Assembly: GCF_900114605.1 (NCBI RefSeq)
Contig: NZ_FOTP01000003.1
Location: 248,001-312,000, forward strand
Origin: Bradyrhizobium sp. NFR13
GTDB taxonomy: Bacteria; Pseudomonadota; Alphaproteobacteria; Rhizobiales; Xanthobacteraceae
Reading direction: 5' to 3'
DNA length: 64,000 nucleotides
Shown here: positions 35,566-44,579 of the stretch, piece after piece
Position numbering within the stretch: the first letter of the stretch is position 1
How the letters are laid out: every line of letters begins with the position of its first letter
The notes under the pieces: generated by a model
Told to the model about the DNA's origin: nothing
What the model saw: only the letters and a program-made list of their open reading frames with translations
Database searches by the model: none
Position numbers and translations under genes: made by a program

Positions 35566-35658
35566 AGTATGACAAGTTATCTGCGTTCCGTCTAGCGGCT
35601 GCCAATCCCGCGCTTACAACCAAGGACAGGTTTTTCGTCAGCCAAAGGGATCAAGACC

Positions 35659-37290
35659 ATGAACTTCCAGCCACGCGGAATCAGCAACCAGACCAGCCCC
35701 GGCTCCTATGCAAGCGAGGTCGAGGCGGCGGCAGCGCTGCTCAAGACCCAGCCGACCTGGAACGGCGTGGGCGCCGAGGCTGTCGCCCGCATGCGCCTGC
35801 AGAACCGATTCAAGACCGGCCTCGACATCGCCCGCTTTACCGCGGCGCAGATGCGGGCGGACATGGCGCGTTACGATCAGGATGCGACTAAGTATACTCA
35901 GTCCCTCGGCTGCTGGCATGGCTTCATCGCGCAGCAGAAGCTGATCTCGGTGAAGAAGCACTTCGGCACCACCGACCGCACTTATCTCTATCTGTCGGGC
36001 TGGATGATCGCCGCGCTGCGTTCGGAGTTCGGCCCGCTGCCCGACCAGTCGATGCACGAGAAGACCTCGGTGCCGGCGCTGATCGAGGAACTCTACACCT
36101 TCCTGCGCCAGGCTGACTCGCGCGAGCTCAACGACATCTTCCGCAGCCTCGACGCGGCCCGCAAGGCTGGCGACGAGGCAAAGGAAGAAGAACTGATCAG
36201 CAAGATCGACAACTTCCAGACCCACGTCGTTCCCGTCATCGCCGATATCGATGCCGGCTTCGGCAACGCTGAAGCGACCTATCTGCTCGCCAAGAAGATG
36301 ATCGAGGCCGGCGCCTGCGCACTGCAGATCGAGAACCAGGTCTCGGACGAAAAGCAGTGCGGCCATCAGGATGGCAAGGTCACCGTGCCGCACGAGGTTT
36401 TCCTGGCGAAGATCCGCGCCTGCCGCCACGCCTTCCTGGAACTCGGCGTCGAAGACGGCATCGTCGTCACCCGCACCGACTCGCTCGGCGCCGGCCTGAC
36501 GCAGCAGATCGCTGTCAGCCACCAGCCGGGCGATCTCGGTGACCAGTACAACAGCTTCCTCGACTGCGAGGAAGTCGATGCATCGAACATCGGCAATGGC
36601 GATGTCGTCATCACCCGCAATGGCAAGCTGATGCGTCCGAAGCGTCTGCCGAGCAATCTCTACCAGTTCCGTCCCGGCACCGGTGAAGATCGCGTCGTGC
36701 TCGATTGCATCACCTCGCTGCAGAACGGCTCCGACCTGCTCTGGATCGAAACCGAGCGCCCGAATGTCGAGCAGATCGCCAAGATGGTCGATCGCATTCG
36801 CGAGGTCGTGCCGAATGCGAAGCTGGCCTACAACAACTCGCCGTCCTTCAACTGGACGCTGAACTTCCGCTGGCAGGTGTTCGACGAGATGAAGGCGGCC
36901 GGCAAGGATGTCAGCAAGTACAACCGCGCCGAACTCATGAAGGCAGAGTACGACGAGACGGAGCTGGCAAAGCAGGCCGACGAGCTGATCCGGACCTTCC
37001 AGGCGGATTCGGCCAAGCGCGCCGGCATCTTCCACCACCTGATCACGCTGCCGACCTATCACACGGCCGCGCTGTCCACCGACAATCTCGCCAGGGAATA
37101 TTTCGGCGAGCAGGGCATGCTCGGTTACGTGAAGGGCGTCCAGCGCCAGGAGATCCGTCAGGGCATCGCCTGCGTGAAGCACCAGAACATGGCCGGCTCC
37201 GACATCGGCGACGAGCACAAGGAATACTTCGCCGGTGCGGCGGCCCTCAAGGCAGGCGGCACGCACAACACGATGAACCAGTTCGGCTAA
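35659..37290 (+). CDS. aceA: Isocitrate lyase (long form)
   Basis: 543 residues, the long bacterial subfamily. The active-site loop is DEKQCGHQDGKVTVPHE (Cys about residue 233); this subfamily has KQCGH where E. coli has KKCGH. TRTDSLGAG, YNNSPSFNW (about 392-400) and a C-terminal HNTMNQFG agree. It splits isocitrate to glyoxylate and succinate, opening the glyoxylate shunt for growth on acetate or fatty acids. No malate synthase gene is in the window. The flanking ScfR-type gene probably controls it, and a strong terminator follows. Confidence 0.97.
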   Translation: MNFQPRGISNQTSPGSYASEVEAAAALLKTQPTWNGVGAEAVARMRLQNRFKTGLDIARFTAAQMRADMARYDQDATKYTQSLGCWHGFIAQQKLISVKKHFGTTDRTYLYLSGWMIAALRSEFGPLPDQSMHEKTSVPALIEELYTFLRQADSRELNDIFRSLDAARKAGDEAKEEELISKIDNFQTHVVPVIADIDAGFGNAEATYLLAKKMIEAGACALQIENQVSDEKQCGHQDGKVTVPHEVFLAKIRACRHAFLELGVEDGIVVTRTDSLGAGLTQQIAVSHQPGDLGDQYNSFLDCEEVDASNIGNGDVVITRNGKLMRPKRLPSNLYQFRPGTGEDRVVLDCITSLQNGSDLLWIETERPNVEQIAKMVDRIREVVPNAKLAYNNSPSFNWTLNFRWQVFDEMKAAGKDVSKYNRAELMKAEYDETELAKQADELIRTFQADSAKRAGIFHHLITLPTYHTAALSTDNLAREYFGEQGMLGYVKGVQRQEIRQGIACVKHQNMAGSDIGDEHKEYFAGAAALKAGGTHNTMNQFG

Positions 37291-37314
37291 TCGTTACGGT
37301 TCAGTTCATCGCAA

Positions 37315-37352
37315 AAATCAGCCTGGGATCTTGTCGGGTCCCAGGCTGATTT
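37315..37352 (+). terminator. Intrinsic terminator after aceA
   Basis: AAATCAGCCTGGGA (37315-37328) pairs perfectly with TCCCAGGCTGATTT (37339-37352) across a 10-base loop. Both strands carry A/T runs, so it can also end transcripts from the convergent YciI operon. Confidence 0.85.
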
Positions 37353-37417
37353 CGTTTCGGCGTTCAAATGCCAAACGACAGTCTCGCCAGCAGGCGAGGC
37401 GTCGACCCCCACCGCGC

Positions 37418-37705
37418 TTATCCCTGTCGGCGCAGGAAGCCAGTGATCGTGACTGTCTGCCAGATGCCGGCGGCAAAGAACGGATCGGCGTGATGAAATC
37501 TCTTGACCGCCGCGCGGTCAACGGCCTCGACCAGAAACAGGCTGCCAATCATGGTCTGGCCGTCATCGGCTGTCAGCGGACCGGACATGACGATCGTCAC
37601 ATCATAGGCCGAGGTGTCGGACAAGAAGGCCTTGTGGGCCTCGTAGTGAGACAAGCGCTTGTCAAGCGACCCGGCATGATCGACGGCATGGATGGCAAAC
37701 AGCAT
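37418..37705 (-). CDS. YciI-family protein (candidate last gene of unit A)
   Basis: 95 residues. The fold pattern of YciI is clear: an N-terminal strand, then RLSHYEAHKAFL (His20/His24), DVTIVMSGPL, and HADPFFAAGIWQTV with the conserved Asp. His and Asp are the proposed catalytic dyad of the family. It lies 66 bp beyond the ABC binding-protein gene of unit A. A YciI member (TftG) acts on 5-chlorohydroxyquinol in 2,4,5-T degradation next to a hydroxyquinol dioxygenase (TftH) and maleylacetate reductase (TftE). The same trio of families is present here, so a role as a hydroxyquinol-derivative processing enzyme is a sound guess. Confidence 0.8.
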   Translation of the reverse strand: MLFAIHAVDHAGSLDKRLSHYEAHKAFLSDTSAYDVTIVMSGPLTADDGQTMIGSLFLVEAVDRAAVKRFHHADPFFAAGIWQTVTITGFLRRQG

Positions 37706-37771
37706 GTGTAGCTCCTGAAAGGCAGAAGACGGCCGCCGACCTGCAGCGACCGTCCTGAAGTGTCGAAGATA

Positions 37772-38743
37772 TTACTTGGTGCCGAGCTTGGCGGCCTCGT
37801 CCCAGCTCGGGCAGGTCCGCGATTCCAGTGGCACGTCGTAGGGCTGATAGTTCTCCTTGCCGATGACCGTGGGTTTGAGAACGATCTCGGTGATCACCGG
37901 TTCGTTGCGCAGCGAACGAATGGCGATCATCATGCCGAGGCATCCCTGCATGAAGCCATTGTAGTCGCCGCTCGCCAGCAACTTGCCGGCCTTGATCGCG
38001 TCGATCGCCTCCTTCGTGCCATTGACGCCAATGACCTGGGCCTTGCGATTGGCACCATCGAGCGCCTCGATCGCACCGATCGCCATCGCATCATTCGCCG
38101 CCAACACGCCGTCGATCTGAGTATTCGACTGCATGAGATTTTCCATGACCTGAAGCGCCTGCAGCCGCTGATAATTGCCCGGCTGTGACGCCAGCAACTT
38201 GGCCCCGGGGTTTTCCTTCAAGGCGTCGTTGAAGCCGCGAACGCGGTCGATGCTCGTCAAGGACCCTTTGACGCCCTCAATGATCACGAAATTGCCTTTG
38301 CCACCGAGCGTCTTCAGCAGATAGCGCCCGGTCTCCAGTCCGAGACTGTAATCATCGGCACCGACAAAGGCGACAAACTTGCCGCCGGCGGAACGATCGG
38401 TCACGTTGACCACCGGAATCTTGGCGTCGTTGATCTTCTCGACGCCTGGGACCATCGCCTTGTAGTCGACCGGGATGAAGACAATCGCCGACGGCTTCTT
38501 CACCACCACGTCCTCAATCTGGCTGAGCTGCTCCGGAATGCTGTCCGGCTTCGTCGGGATATAATGCAGCGTCTTTGCCTTCATCGCCTTGGCAGCTGCG
38601 TCGGACCCCACGCGCACGGTCTGGAAGTACGGATTGGTCTGGTTTTTCGTGAACACCGCGATCGTCTCACCGTCAGCGAGTGCGTGGGATGAGAGTGATG
38701 TCGTCAGAAGCAGTGCAGCAAGCGCGCCATAGGCTTTCTTCAT
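37772..38743 (-). CDS. Ribose-type ABC transporter substrate-binding protein (unit A)
   Basis: 323 residues from the ATG at 38743, with GGAGGGA upstream. A signal peptide (MKKAYGALAALLLTTS...HALA) directs it to the periplasm. The RbsB/periplasmic-binding-protein-1 fold shows in IAVFTKNQTNPYFQTVRVG, NVTDRSAGGKFVAFVGADDY and VIIEGVKGSLTS. It closely parallels the protein at 54135-55109 (shared FTKNQ, IEGVKGS, SQP-N-QRL, MENL-Q words), so both bind related ligands. Ligand not known; the family takes sugars, polyols and AI-2-like molecules. Confidence 0.9.
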   Translation of the reverse strand: MKKAYGALAALLLTTSLSSHALADGETIAVFTKNQTNPYFQTVRVGSDAAAKAMKAKTLHYIPTKPDSIPEQLSQIEDVVVKKPSAIVFIPVDYKAMVPGVEKINDAKIPVVNVTDRSAGGKFVAFVGADDYSLGLETGRYLLKTLGGKGNFVIIEGVKGSLTSIDRVRGFNDALKENPGAKLLASQPGNYQRLQALQVMENLMQSNTQIDGVLAANDAMAIGAIEALDGANRKAQVIGVNGTKEAIDAIKAGKLLASGDYNGFMQGCLGMMIAIRSLRNEPVITEIVLKPTVIGKENYQPYDVPLESRTCPSWDEAAKLGTK

Positions 38744-38779
38744 AGTCGTTCCCTCCGTTTTGTTTTTGAGATTGAACAC

Positions 38780-39754
38780 TTACGCCGCACGGCGCCGTGT
38801 TTTCATATCCAGCCATACTGCCAGAATGACGATGACGCCGGTCACCAGTGGCTGCCAACTTGCGTTGACAGACAACAGGTTCATGCCATTGAGAACAAGG
38901 GTCAAAATGAGCGCGCCGACAAACGTGCCGAACACTGTTCCAAGACCGCCGAACAGTGAGGTGCCTCCGATCAGAACCGCGGCGATCGCCGGCAGTGTCA
39001 GGCTTTCTCCGATGTCGGCTTCGGCAGAGTTTAATCGCGCAAGAAAGATGATCGAGGCGAGCCCGGCCATTGCGCCCGACACTGTGTAGACCAGCAGAAG
39101 CCGGCGAGCGACGGGAATGCCTGACAGTCGCGCGGCAACCGGGTTGGCGCCGATGGCGTAGATTTCCTGTCCCCATGTGGTGCGCTGCGCGAAAATGGTT
39201 CCTATCGCGAGGAAGACCAGCAGCAGATAGACCGGGATCGGAAGACCGAGAAAATAGCCGCTGCCGATCTGGCGAAAACCAGCCGGGAAGCCGTGCATGG
39301 TCTCTCCACCCATGTACCAATAAGTGATGCCGTGTAGCACCCACAGCATTCCGTAGGTCGCAATGAAAGATGGGATGCGAAGCGCCGTGACCATCACGCC
39401 GTTGAGCATCCCAACCGCGCCACCGACGCCGATGCCCGTCAGCACCCCCAAGGTCGGCGAGCCCGTCTGATGAATCACCGTTCCGGCGATACAGGCGGAA
39501 ATAGCGACATTGGCACCGATCGAAAGGTCGAGGCCACCTGTCAGCACCACCAGCGTCAGACCCGACGCAATGAAGAACAGCAGACTGGCCTGGCGCAGGA
39601 CGTTGAGGATGTTGCCGAGACTGAAGAACGAGTTGGTCAGGATGGTCAGCGCCGCACAGATCAGAAACGCGGCGAGCAGACGATAGAACACCTGGATCAT
39701 CTCGTCGGAAAGCAACATTCTGCCGCCTGTGATCGGTTTTGAGATATCGGTCAT
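38780..39754 (-). CDS. Ribose-type ABC transporter permease 1 (unit A)
   Basis: 324 residues, about eight to ten membrane helices. The family word GLTLVVLTGGLDLSIGANVA (about residues 64-83) and the EAA-like GGTSLFGGLGTVFGTFVGA near the C-terminus mark an RbsC/AraH permease. Its start overlaps the stop of the next permease by 4 bp (ATGA). It matches the permease at 53100-54080 better than its own neighbour (NxLNxLRQASLLF words). Confidence 0.92.
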   Translation of the reverse strand: MTDISKPITGGRMLLSDEMIQVFYRLLAAFLICAALTILTNSFFSLGNILNVLRQASLLFFIASGLTLVVLTGGLDLSIGANVAISACIAGTVIHQTGSPTLGVLTGIGVGGAVGMLNGVMVTALRIPSFIATYGMLWVLHGITYWYMGGETMHGFPAGFRQIGSGYFLGLPIPVYLLLVFLAIGTIFAQRTTWGQEIYAIGANPVAARLSGIPVARRLLLVYTVSGAMAGLASIIFLARLNSAEADIGESLTLPAIAAVLIGGTSLFGGLGTVFGTFVGALILTLVLNGMNLLSVNASWQPLVTGVIVILAVWLDMKTRRRAA

Positions 39755-40701
39755 GATCGGCTCCGCAATCCATCAACGAACAACGCTGCAATCACCAGCA
39801 AGCCGACGCTTGCCACCTGGATCGAAGACGGCAGCGCCAGCAGGTTCAATCCGTTGCGCAACACGCCGACGGTGACCACACCGAGCAAGGTACCGAGAAG
39901 CCAGCCATTGCCGCGCTCGAACGACGTGCCGCCAACGGCAACTGCCGCAATGGCATCGAACTCAAGACCGAGGCCAGCAGTCGGATGCCCGGAATTCATC
40001 CGCGCGGTCATCAGGAGACCGGCCAGACCGACCATGGCGCCGCCGAGTGCGTAGACGAGGATCAGCAAGCCTCGCGCCGAGATGCCCGCGAATTTCAGCG
40101 CTTCGCGGTTTCCGCCGAGCGCGAAAATGTAAGTCCCGAAACGCGTGTGATAGAGTAATCCGTGGAAGGCAAGATAACTTCCCAATGCGAGTATGATCGG
40201 AAGTGGAACGCCAGCGAGCGTTCCGGAATAGACGCCACGAACGGCTGCGGGCATACCGACGACGCTCTGGCCATCACTGACGATCAGCGAGAGCCCCTGC
40301 GCCATACCAAGCGTACCCAACGTGGCGACAAAGGGGGGAATACCGACAACGGCAACCAGCCAGCCATTGGCCACTCCGAACACAGTTCCAACGGCCAGCG
40401 CCGCAAGCAGGCCCATCACCATCGATCCCGTGGCCAAAGCGACAATAGCGACGATCAGCGAGGTCAGCGTCAACACCGCGCCCATCGACAGGTCGAGGCC
40501 TTCGGTCATGATGATGAGCGTCATCGGCAGTGCCAGCATCAGCAGGATCGTCGACTGGACGAGCACATTGGAAATATTCGGCATCGTCAGGAATCCTGGC
40601 GTCATCAGGCTGAAGACAACACATAGCAGCACCAGCATGACGGCGACGCCGGGAATCCGCTGCAGCGGATTGGTGTTCAACTGCATCGCTTGTTCACGCA
40701 T
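39751..40701 (-). CDS. Ribose-type ABC transporter permease 2 (unit A)
   Basis: 316 residues from the first ATG at 40701; Met6 (40686) is possible. RbsC-type signature LPMTLIIMTEGLDLSMGAVL (about residues 59-78) and GGTSFERGNGWLLGTLLGV near residue 260. Its start overlaps the ATPase gene end. It matches the permease at 52126-53094 (LPMTLIIxTEGLDLSxGA). It forms the heterodimeric channel with the 38780 gene product. Confidence 0.92.
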   Translation of the reverse strand: MREQAMQLNTNPLQRIPGVAVMLVLLCVVFSLMTPGFLTMPNISNVLVQSTILLMLALPMTLIIMTEGLDLSMGAVLTLTSLIVAIVALATGSMVMGLLAALAVGTVFGVANGWLVAVVGIPPFVATLGTLGMAQGLSLIVSDGQSVVGMPAAVRGVYSGTLAGVPLPIILALGSYLAFHGLLYHTRFGTYIFALGGNREALKFAGISARGLLILVYALGGAMVGLAGLLMTARMNSGHPTAGLGLEFDAIAAVAVGGTSFERGNGWLLGTLLGVVTVGVLRNGLNLLALPSSIQVASVGLLVIAALFVDGLRSRS

Positions 40702-42229
40702 GCTGCATCCCCAACTTCACGATGTTTTCCTCACTCAGTTCGTGACGCGCCAGTTCACCTGCGATCTGCCCGTCGCGCATGACATAAGCGCGATCGCAGA
40801 CGTGGCAGATTTCCGACTGCTCCGACGAGATCATCAGCGCAGCGGCACCATCTGCCACCAGCCGGTCGATGAGCGCAAAGATCTCGGCCTTCGCTCCGAC
40901 ATCGATGCCGCGTGTCGGCTCGTCGAAAATGAACAGCTTGGCGCCGGCCGCCAGCCATTTCCCGATGACAACCTTTTGCTGGTTGCCCCCTGACAGCAGA
41001 CCCACGGCCTGCTTGTCCGAAGGGGTAGCAATGCGTAGCTGGCGAACCAGATCATTGGCGATCTGCCTGGACTTGCCATGATCGAAGAGGCCGCGCGGAA
41101 AGATCTTGCGCAGCGCGGAAACAATCAGGTTGTCTCCGACGGAGCGGATCAGAGCCAGACCTTCAGCCTTGCGGCTTTCCGGAATCAGCGCGAGCCCCAG
41201 TCTGGCTGCTTCGTCAGGACCGCCGGATTTTGCCTGTCCGTTGAACAGGATCTGTCCCGCGGTCGCCTTGTCGGCCCCGAAAATGGCCCGCACCACTTCG
41301 GTGCGCCCCGAACCGACCAGCCCGCACAGCCCGACAATCTCGCCTTGCCGCACCACCAGGTCGATGCCCGTAATGCCCGAGGCAGAGGCGAGACCCTTCA
41401 CTTCGAGCATGACCTTGCCAGGGGCCTCGGCGAAAGTCCGAGGATAGCTCATATCGACGCTGCGACCGACCATCATCCGGACCAGATCGTCCGATGACAC
41501 GGCACCGGGTTTCACTTCATCGATACGACGCCCATCGCGCAGCACCGTGATGCGGTCACCGAGCGAGAACACCTCCGCCATGCGGTGCGAGATGTAGATG
41601 ATGGCGACGCCGTCCGCCTTGAGCCGTGCGATCAGTGCAAACAGCAACTCTGTCTCGCGATCGGACAGCGCGGCCGTTGGCTCATCCATCACGAGAATTC
41701 GCGCGTTCTGGCTGATGGCCTTTGCAATCTCCACCATCTGCTGCTGGGCAACGCCCAGCTTCTCGATCTGGATCGCCGGGTCTATGTCGAATCCGATCGA
41801 ATCCAGCACGCGCCTGGCATCAGCCAGGATTTTCTTGCGATCGATCGTGCCGGGAACGCGTCCTGCCGGCTCGCGTCCGAGGAAGATGTTCTGCGCGATA
41901 TCGAGATAGGGGACGAGCGAGAATTCCTGGAAAATGACGGCGATACCGAGCTTCCGTGCATCGGCCGGAGACGTGATCTCGACTGTCTCACCGTTGTAAT
42001 GGAACGAGCCGCTATCGGCGCGATAGGCCCCGCACAGTACTTTCATCAGGCTCGACTTGCCCGCCCCGTTCTCGCCGAGCAGCATGTGCACCTCGCCTGG
42101 CCAGACCGAGAACGACACATCGTCGAGTGCCTTTACCCCTGGGAATTCCTTGGAAATGCCACGCAGTTCGAACAGCGGCGGCGCTCGAACAATGGGCTCA
42201 GCAGCTTTGGACTGCGCGAGTTGCGTCAT
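40694..42229 (-). CDS. Ribose-type ABC transporter ATPase (unit A)
   Basis: 511 residues with two fused ABC domains, as in RbsA/XylG. First domain: Walker A GENGAGKSSLM (about residues 52-62), signature LGVAQQQMVEIAKA and Walker B ILVMDEPTAALS. The second domain has degenerate Walker A GLVGSGRTEV and signature LLSGGNQQKVVIGKWL with Walker B FIFDEPTRGIDVG. It powers the import with the two permeases and the periplasmic protein. Its start overlaps the FAD oxidase stop by 4 bp. Confidence 0.95.
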   Translation of the reverse strand: MTQLAQSKAAEPIVRAPPLFELRGISKEFPGVKALDDVSFSVWPGEVHMLLGENGAGKSSLMKVLCGAYRADSGSFHYNGETVEITSPADARKLGIAVIFQEFSLVPYLDIAQNIFLGREPAGRVPGTIDRKKILADARRVLDSIGFDIDPAIQIEKLGVAQQQMVEIAKAISQNARILVMDEPTAALSDRETELLFALIARLKADGVAIIYISHRMAEVFSLGDRITVLRDGRRIDEVKPGAVSSDDLVRMMVGRSVDMSYPRTFAEAPGKVMLEVKGLASASGITGIDLVVRQGEIVGLCGLVGSGRTEVVRAIFGADKATAGQILFNGQAKSGGPDEAARLGLALIPESRKAEGLALIRSVGDNLIVSALRKIFPRGLFDHGKSRQIANDLVRQLRIATPSDKQAVGLLSGGNQQKVVIGKWLAAGAKLFIFDEPTRGIDVGAKAEIFALIDRLVADGAAALMISSEQSEICHVCDRAYVMRDGQIAGELARHELSEENIVKLGMQHA

Positions 42230-43626
42230 GCCAGCACCGGTGCATTGGGCAAGAAGATCTTGCCTGGGTTCATCATGCCTCTCGGATCGATCGACACTTT
42301 AATGCCACGCATGATATCGACGGCATCGCCGAGCTCGTCCTGAAGGAAACCGATCTTGCCAGTGCCGATGCCGTGTTCGCCGGTGCAGGTCCCTTCCATC
42401 GCGATCGCACGTGCCACCAATCGCGCATGCAGCGCCTTGGCGCGCGCGACTTCATCGGCATTGTCCTGATCGATCAGGATCAGCAGATGGAAATTCCCGT
42501 CGCCGACATGGCCCACCACAGGCGCGATCAGTCCGTTGGCATCGATGTCCCGGCGCGTTTCGGTCAGACATTCCGTCAGCCGTGAGATCGGCACGCAGAC
42601 ATCCGTGATCATGGCCTTGGCGCCCGGCTTCAGGCTGAGACCCGCATAGAGCGTGTTATCGCGGGCATGCCACAGCTTCGTCCGCTCTTCCGCCGCACGC
42701 GCCCATTGGAAGCCCTGGCCGTCATGCTCGGCGGCGATGGCTTCCGCCAGTTCGGCCTGCTCCGCGACGCTCGCCTCGGTGCCATGGAATTCAAAGAACA
42801 GCGTCGGCGCCTCGCGGTAGCCGAGTTTGGAATAACCATTGATGCCGCGCATCATGACTTCATCCAGCAGTTCCATCCGCGCGACCGGGATGCCCGACTG
42901 GATCACTTCAATCGCGGCATCGATGGCCTGATCGAGTCGCCCGAAACTGCAGACCGCGGACGAGATCGCCTGCGGCCATGGATGCAGCTTCAGGGTGATT
43001 TCGGTGATGACGCCGAGCGTGCCCTCGGAGCCGACAAGCAGCCGGGTGAGATCGTAACCGGCTGACGATTTGCGGGCGCGCTGGCTGGTACGGATCACCC
43101 GCCCATCCGGCAGCACGACTTCGAGCGCCAGCACATTGTCCTTCATGGTGCCGTAGCGGACAGCCATGGTCCCGGACGCGCGCGTCGAGGTCATACCGCC
43201 GATCGATGCATCGGCGCCGGGATCGATCGGAAAAAACAATCCGGTGTCGCGCAGATGCGCGTTGAGTTGCTTGCGGGTGATGCCAGGCTGCACGACGACG
43301 TCGAGGTCCTTGTCATGCACCCGGAGCACGCGGTTCATCCGCGCAAAATCGATACAGACGCCGCCAGCCACCGATGCTGCATTGCCTTCGAGCGAAGTGC
43401 CCGCGCCGAACGGAACGACCGGCATGCCGAGTTCGCCGCAGAGCTTCACGATCTCAGCGACTTCCTGCGTGGTCTCCGGAAACACCACAACGTCCGGTGG
43501 ACGACTAGCGTGATAGGCCTCGCTGCGGCCGTGATCATCGAGCACGCCGCGCGCGATCGTCGCGCGCGCCCCAATGATCTCGTTCAGACGGACCACGGCC
43601 GTCTCGGCGCTCACTGGCGCTCCCAT
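42226..43626 (-). CDS. FAD-linked oxidase, GlcD/D-2-hydroxyacid dehydrogenase-like
   Basis: 466 residues from the ATG at 43626, which has AGGGGAGG 6 bases upstream; an ATG at 43644 adds six residues. The PCMH-type FAD domain has PFGAGTSLEGNAA (about residues 71-83) and DPGADASIGGMTSTRASGTM. The C-terminal signature is VGHVGDGNFHLL and GTCTGEHGIGTGK, typical of GlcD, D-lactate and D-2-hydroxyglutarate dehydrogenases. It oxidises a D-2-hydroxy acid with FAD. It is inside a ring-cleavage operon, so the acid may derive from the side chain of the imported compound; unproven. Confidence 0.88.
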   Translation of the reverse strand: MGAPVSAETAVVRLNEIIGARATIARGVLDDHGRSEAYHASRPPDVVVFPETTQEVAEIVKLCGELGMPVVPFGAGTSLEGNAASVAGGVCIDFARMNRVLRVHDKDLDVVVQPGITRKQLNAHLRDTGLFFPIDPGADASIGGMTSTRASGTMAVRYGTMKDNVLALEVVLPDGRVIRTSQRARKSSAGYDLTRLLVGSEGTLGVITEITLKLHPWPQAISSAVCSFGRLDQAIDAAIEVIQSGIPVARMELLDEVMMRGINGYSKLGYREAPTLFFEFHGTEASVAEQAELAEAIAAEHDGQGFQWARAAEERTKLWHARDNTLYAGLSLKPGAKAMITDVCVPISRLTECLTETRRDIDANGLIAPVVGHVGDGNFHLLILIDQDNADEVARAKALHARLVARAIAMEGTCTGEHGIGTGKIGFLQDELGDAVDIMRGIKVSIDPRGMMNPGKIFLPNAPVLA

Positions 43627-43685
43627 AGCATCCTCCCCTTCCATATCAGCGCTCAGGCTCTGCGGCCCGTGATGCGCATTGTTAG

Positions 43686-44570
43686 CTAGACAGCATGCGC
43701 CTTGTTGGCGTCTGGCTTCAAACCGAAATCGTAATTCAAATGATAGTAAGGCGTGTTCTGCATGCGCCCATCGGGAGCTTCGCCGGCATCTTTCCGGACG
43801 AATTCGCGAATGAGCGTATCTTTGACGCCGAAGACGACGTCGGATTCGAGATACTTGTCGCCCGCAACGAACACATGTGTCACCAGTTGCTCAAAGCCAG
43901 GTGCCGAGATCATGAAGTGAACATGGGCGGGCCGCCACGGATGACGCCCCTGAGCCGTGAGCATATCGCCGACCGGCCCGTCATGCGGGATCGGATAGGC
44001 CGCTGGCTTGATCGACCAGAACCGGAAACGGCCCTCGGCATCGGCATGAAACCGCGCGCGCATCGCCAGATCGCCGATCTTGTCGAGCTGCTGAACATCG
44101 TAATACCCGTCGTCGTCGGAGTGCCACACGTCGATTGTCGCATTTGCGATCGGCTTGCCATCCGGCGTCGAGACCGATCCCGTCACGATCATCGGATCGC
44201 CCTCCATGCCACCGGAGATGTCTTCGCCAAGCTTCTTCTCCGGGGCTGCCTGGACGAAGAACGGCCCGAGCACGGTCGTGTCCGTCACACCTTTTTCGGC
44301 ACCATGATTGATAGCATCGACCAACATCGACACCCCGAGCGTATCCGAAAGCAGGATGAACTCCTGGCGCTTATCGTCGCACATGTGACCGGTACGCGTC
44401 AGGAATTCGATGCCCTGCTCCCACTCCCTCTGGGTCGGCCGAATCTCCCCGACGAAGGCATGCAGATGGCGTACCAGCGCCTCGCTGATCTGTCTGATCC
44501 GCGGCTGGCCGGCATTCGTGATGCGATCCAGCACGGCGTCGGTGATGGTGTTCTCGTTGAAATTCCGCAT
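43686..44570 (-). CDS. Hydroxyquinol 1,2-dioxygenase (intradiol), unit A
   Basis: 294 residues with AGGGGAGG before the ATG. Intradiol dioxygenase N-terminal helical domain (about residues 1-105) with RPTQREWEQGIEFLTRTGHM, then the catalytic beta-sandwich. Fe(III) ligands: Tyr157 in DGYYDVQ, Tyr192 in AAYPIPHDGPVG, His216 and His218 in HPWRPAHVHFMI. The words match hydroxyquinol rather than catechol dioxygenases. The product would be maleylacetate (3-hydroxy-cis,cis-muconate tautomer). The maleylacetate reductase gene is in the same operon. Confidence 0.92.
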   Translation of the reverse strand: MRNFNENTITDAVLDRITNAGQPRIRQISEALVRHLHAFVGEIRPTQREWEQGIEFLTRTGHMCDDKRQEFILLSDTLGVSMLVDAINHGAEKGVTDTTVLGPFFVQAAPEKKLGEDISGGMEGDPMIVTGSVSTPDGKPIANATIDVWHSDDDGYYDVQQLDKIGDLAMRARFHADAEGRFRFWSIKPAAYPIPHDGPVGDMLTAQGRHPWRPAHVHFMISAPGFEQLVTHVFVAGDKYLESDVVFGVKDTLIREFVRKDAGEAPDGRMQNTPYYHLNYDFGLKPDANKAHAV

Positions 44571-44579
44571 GGCCTCCCC

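Noticed and set aside
35638-37266. 542-codon minus-strand frame opposite aceA
   Set aside because: Codon-bias shadow of isocitrate lyase; no motifs.
41585-42343. Plus-strand frame opposite the unit A ATPase
   Set aside because: Shadow of the ABC domain with intact Walker motifs.
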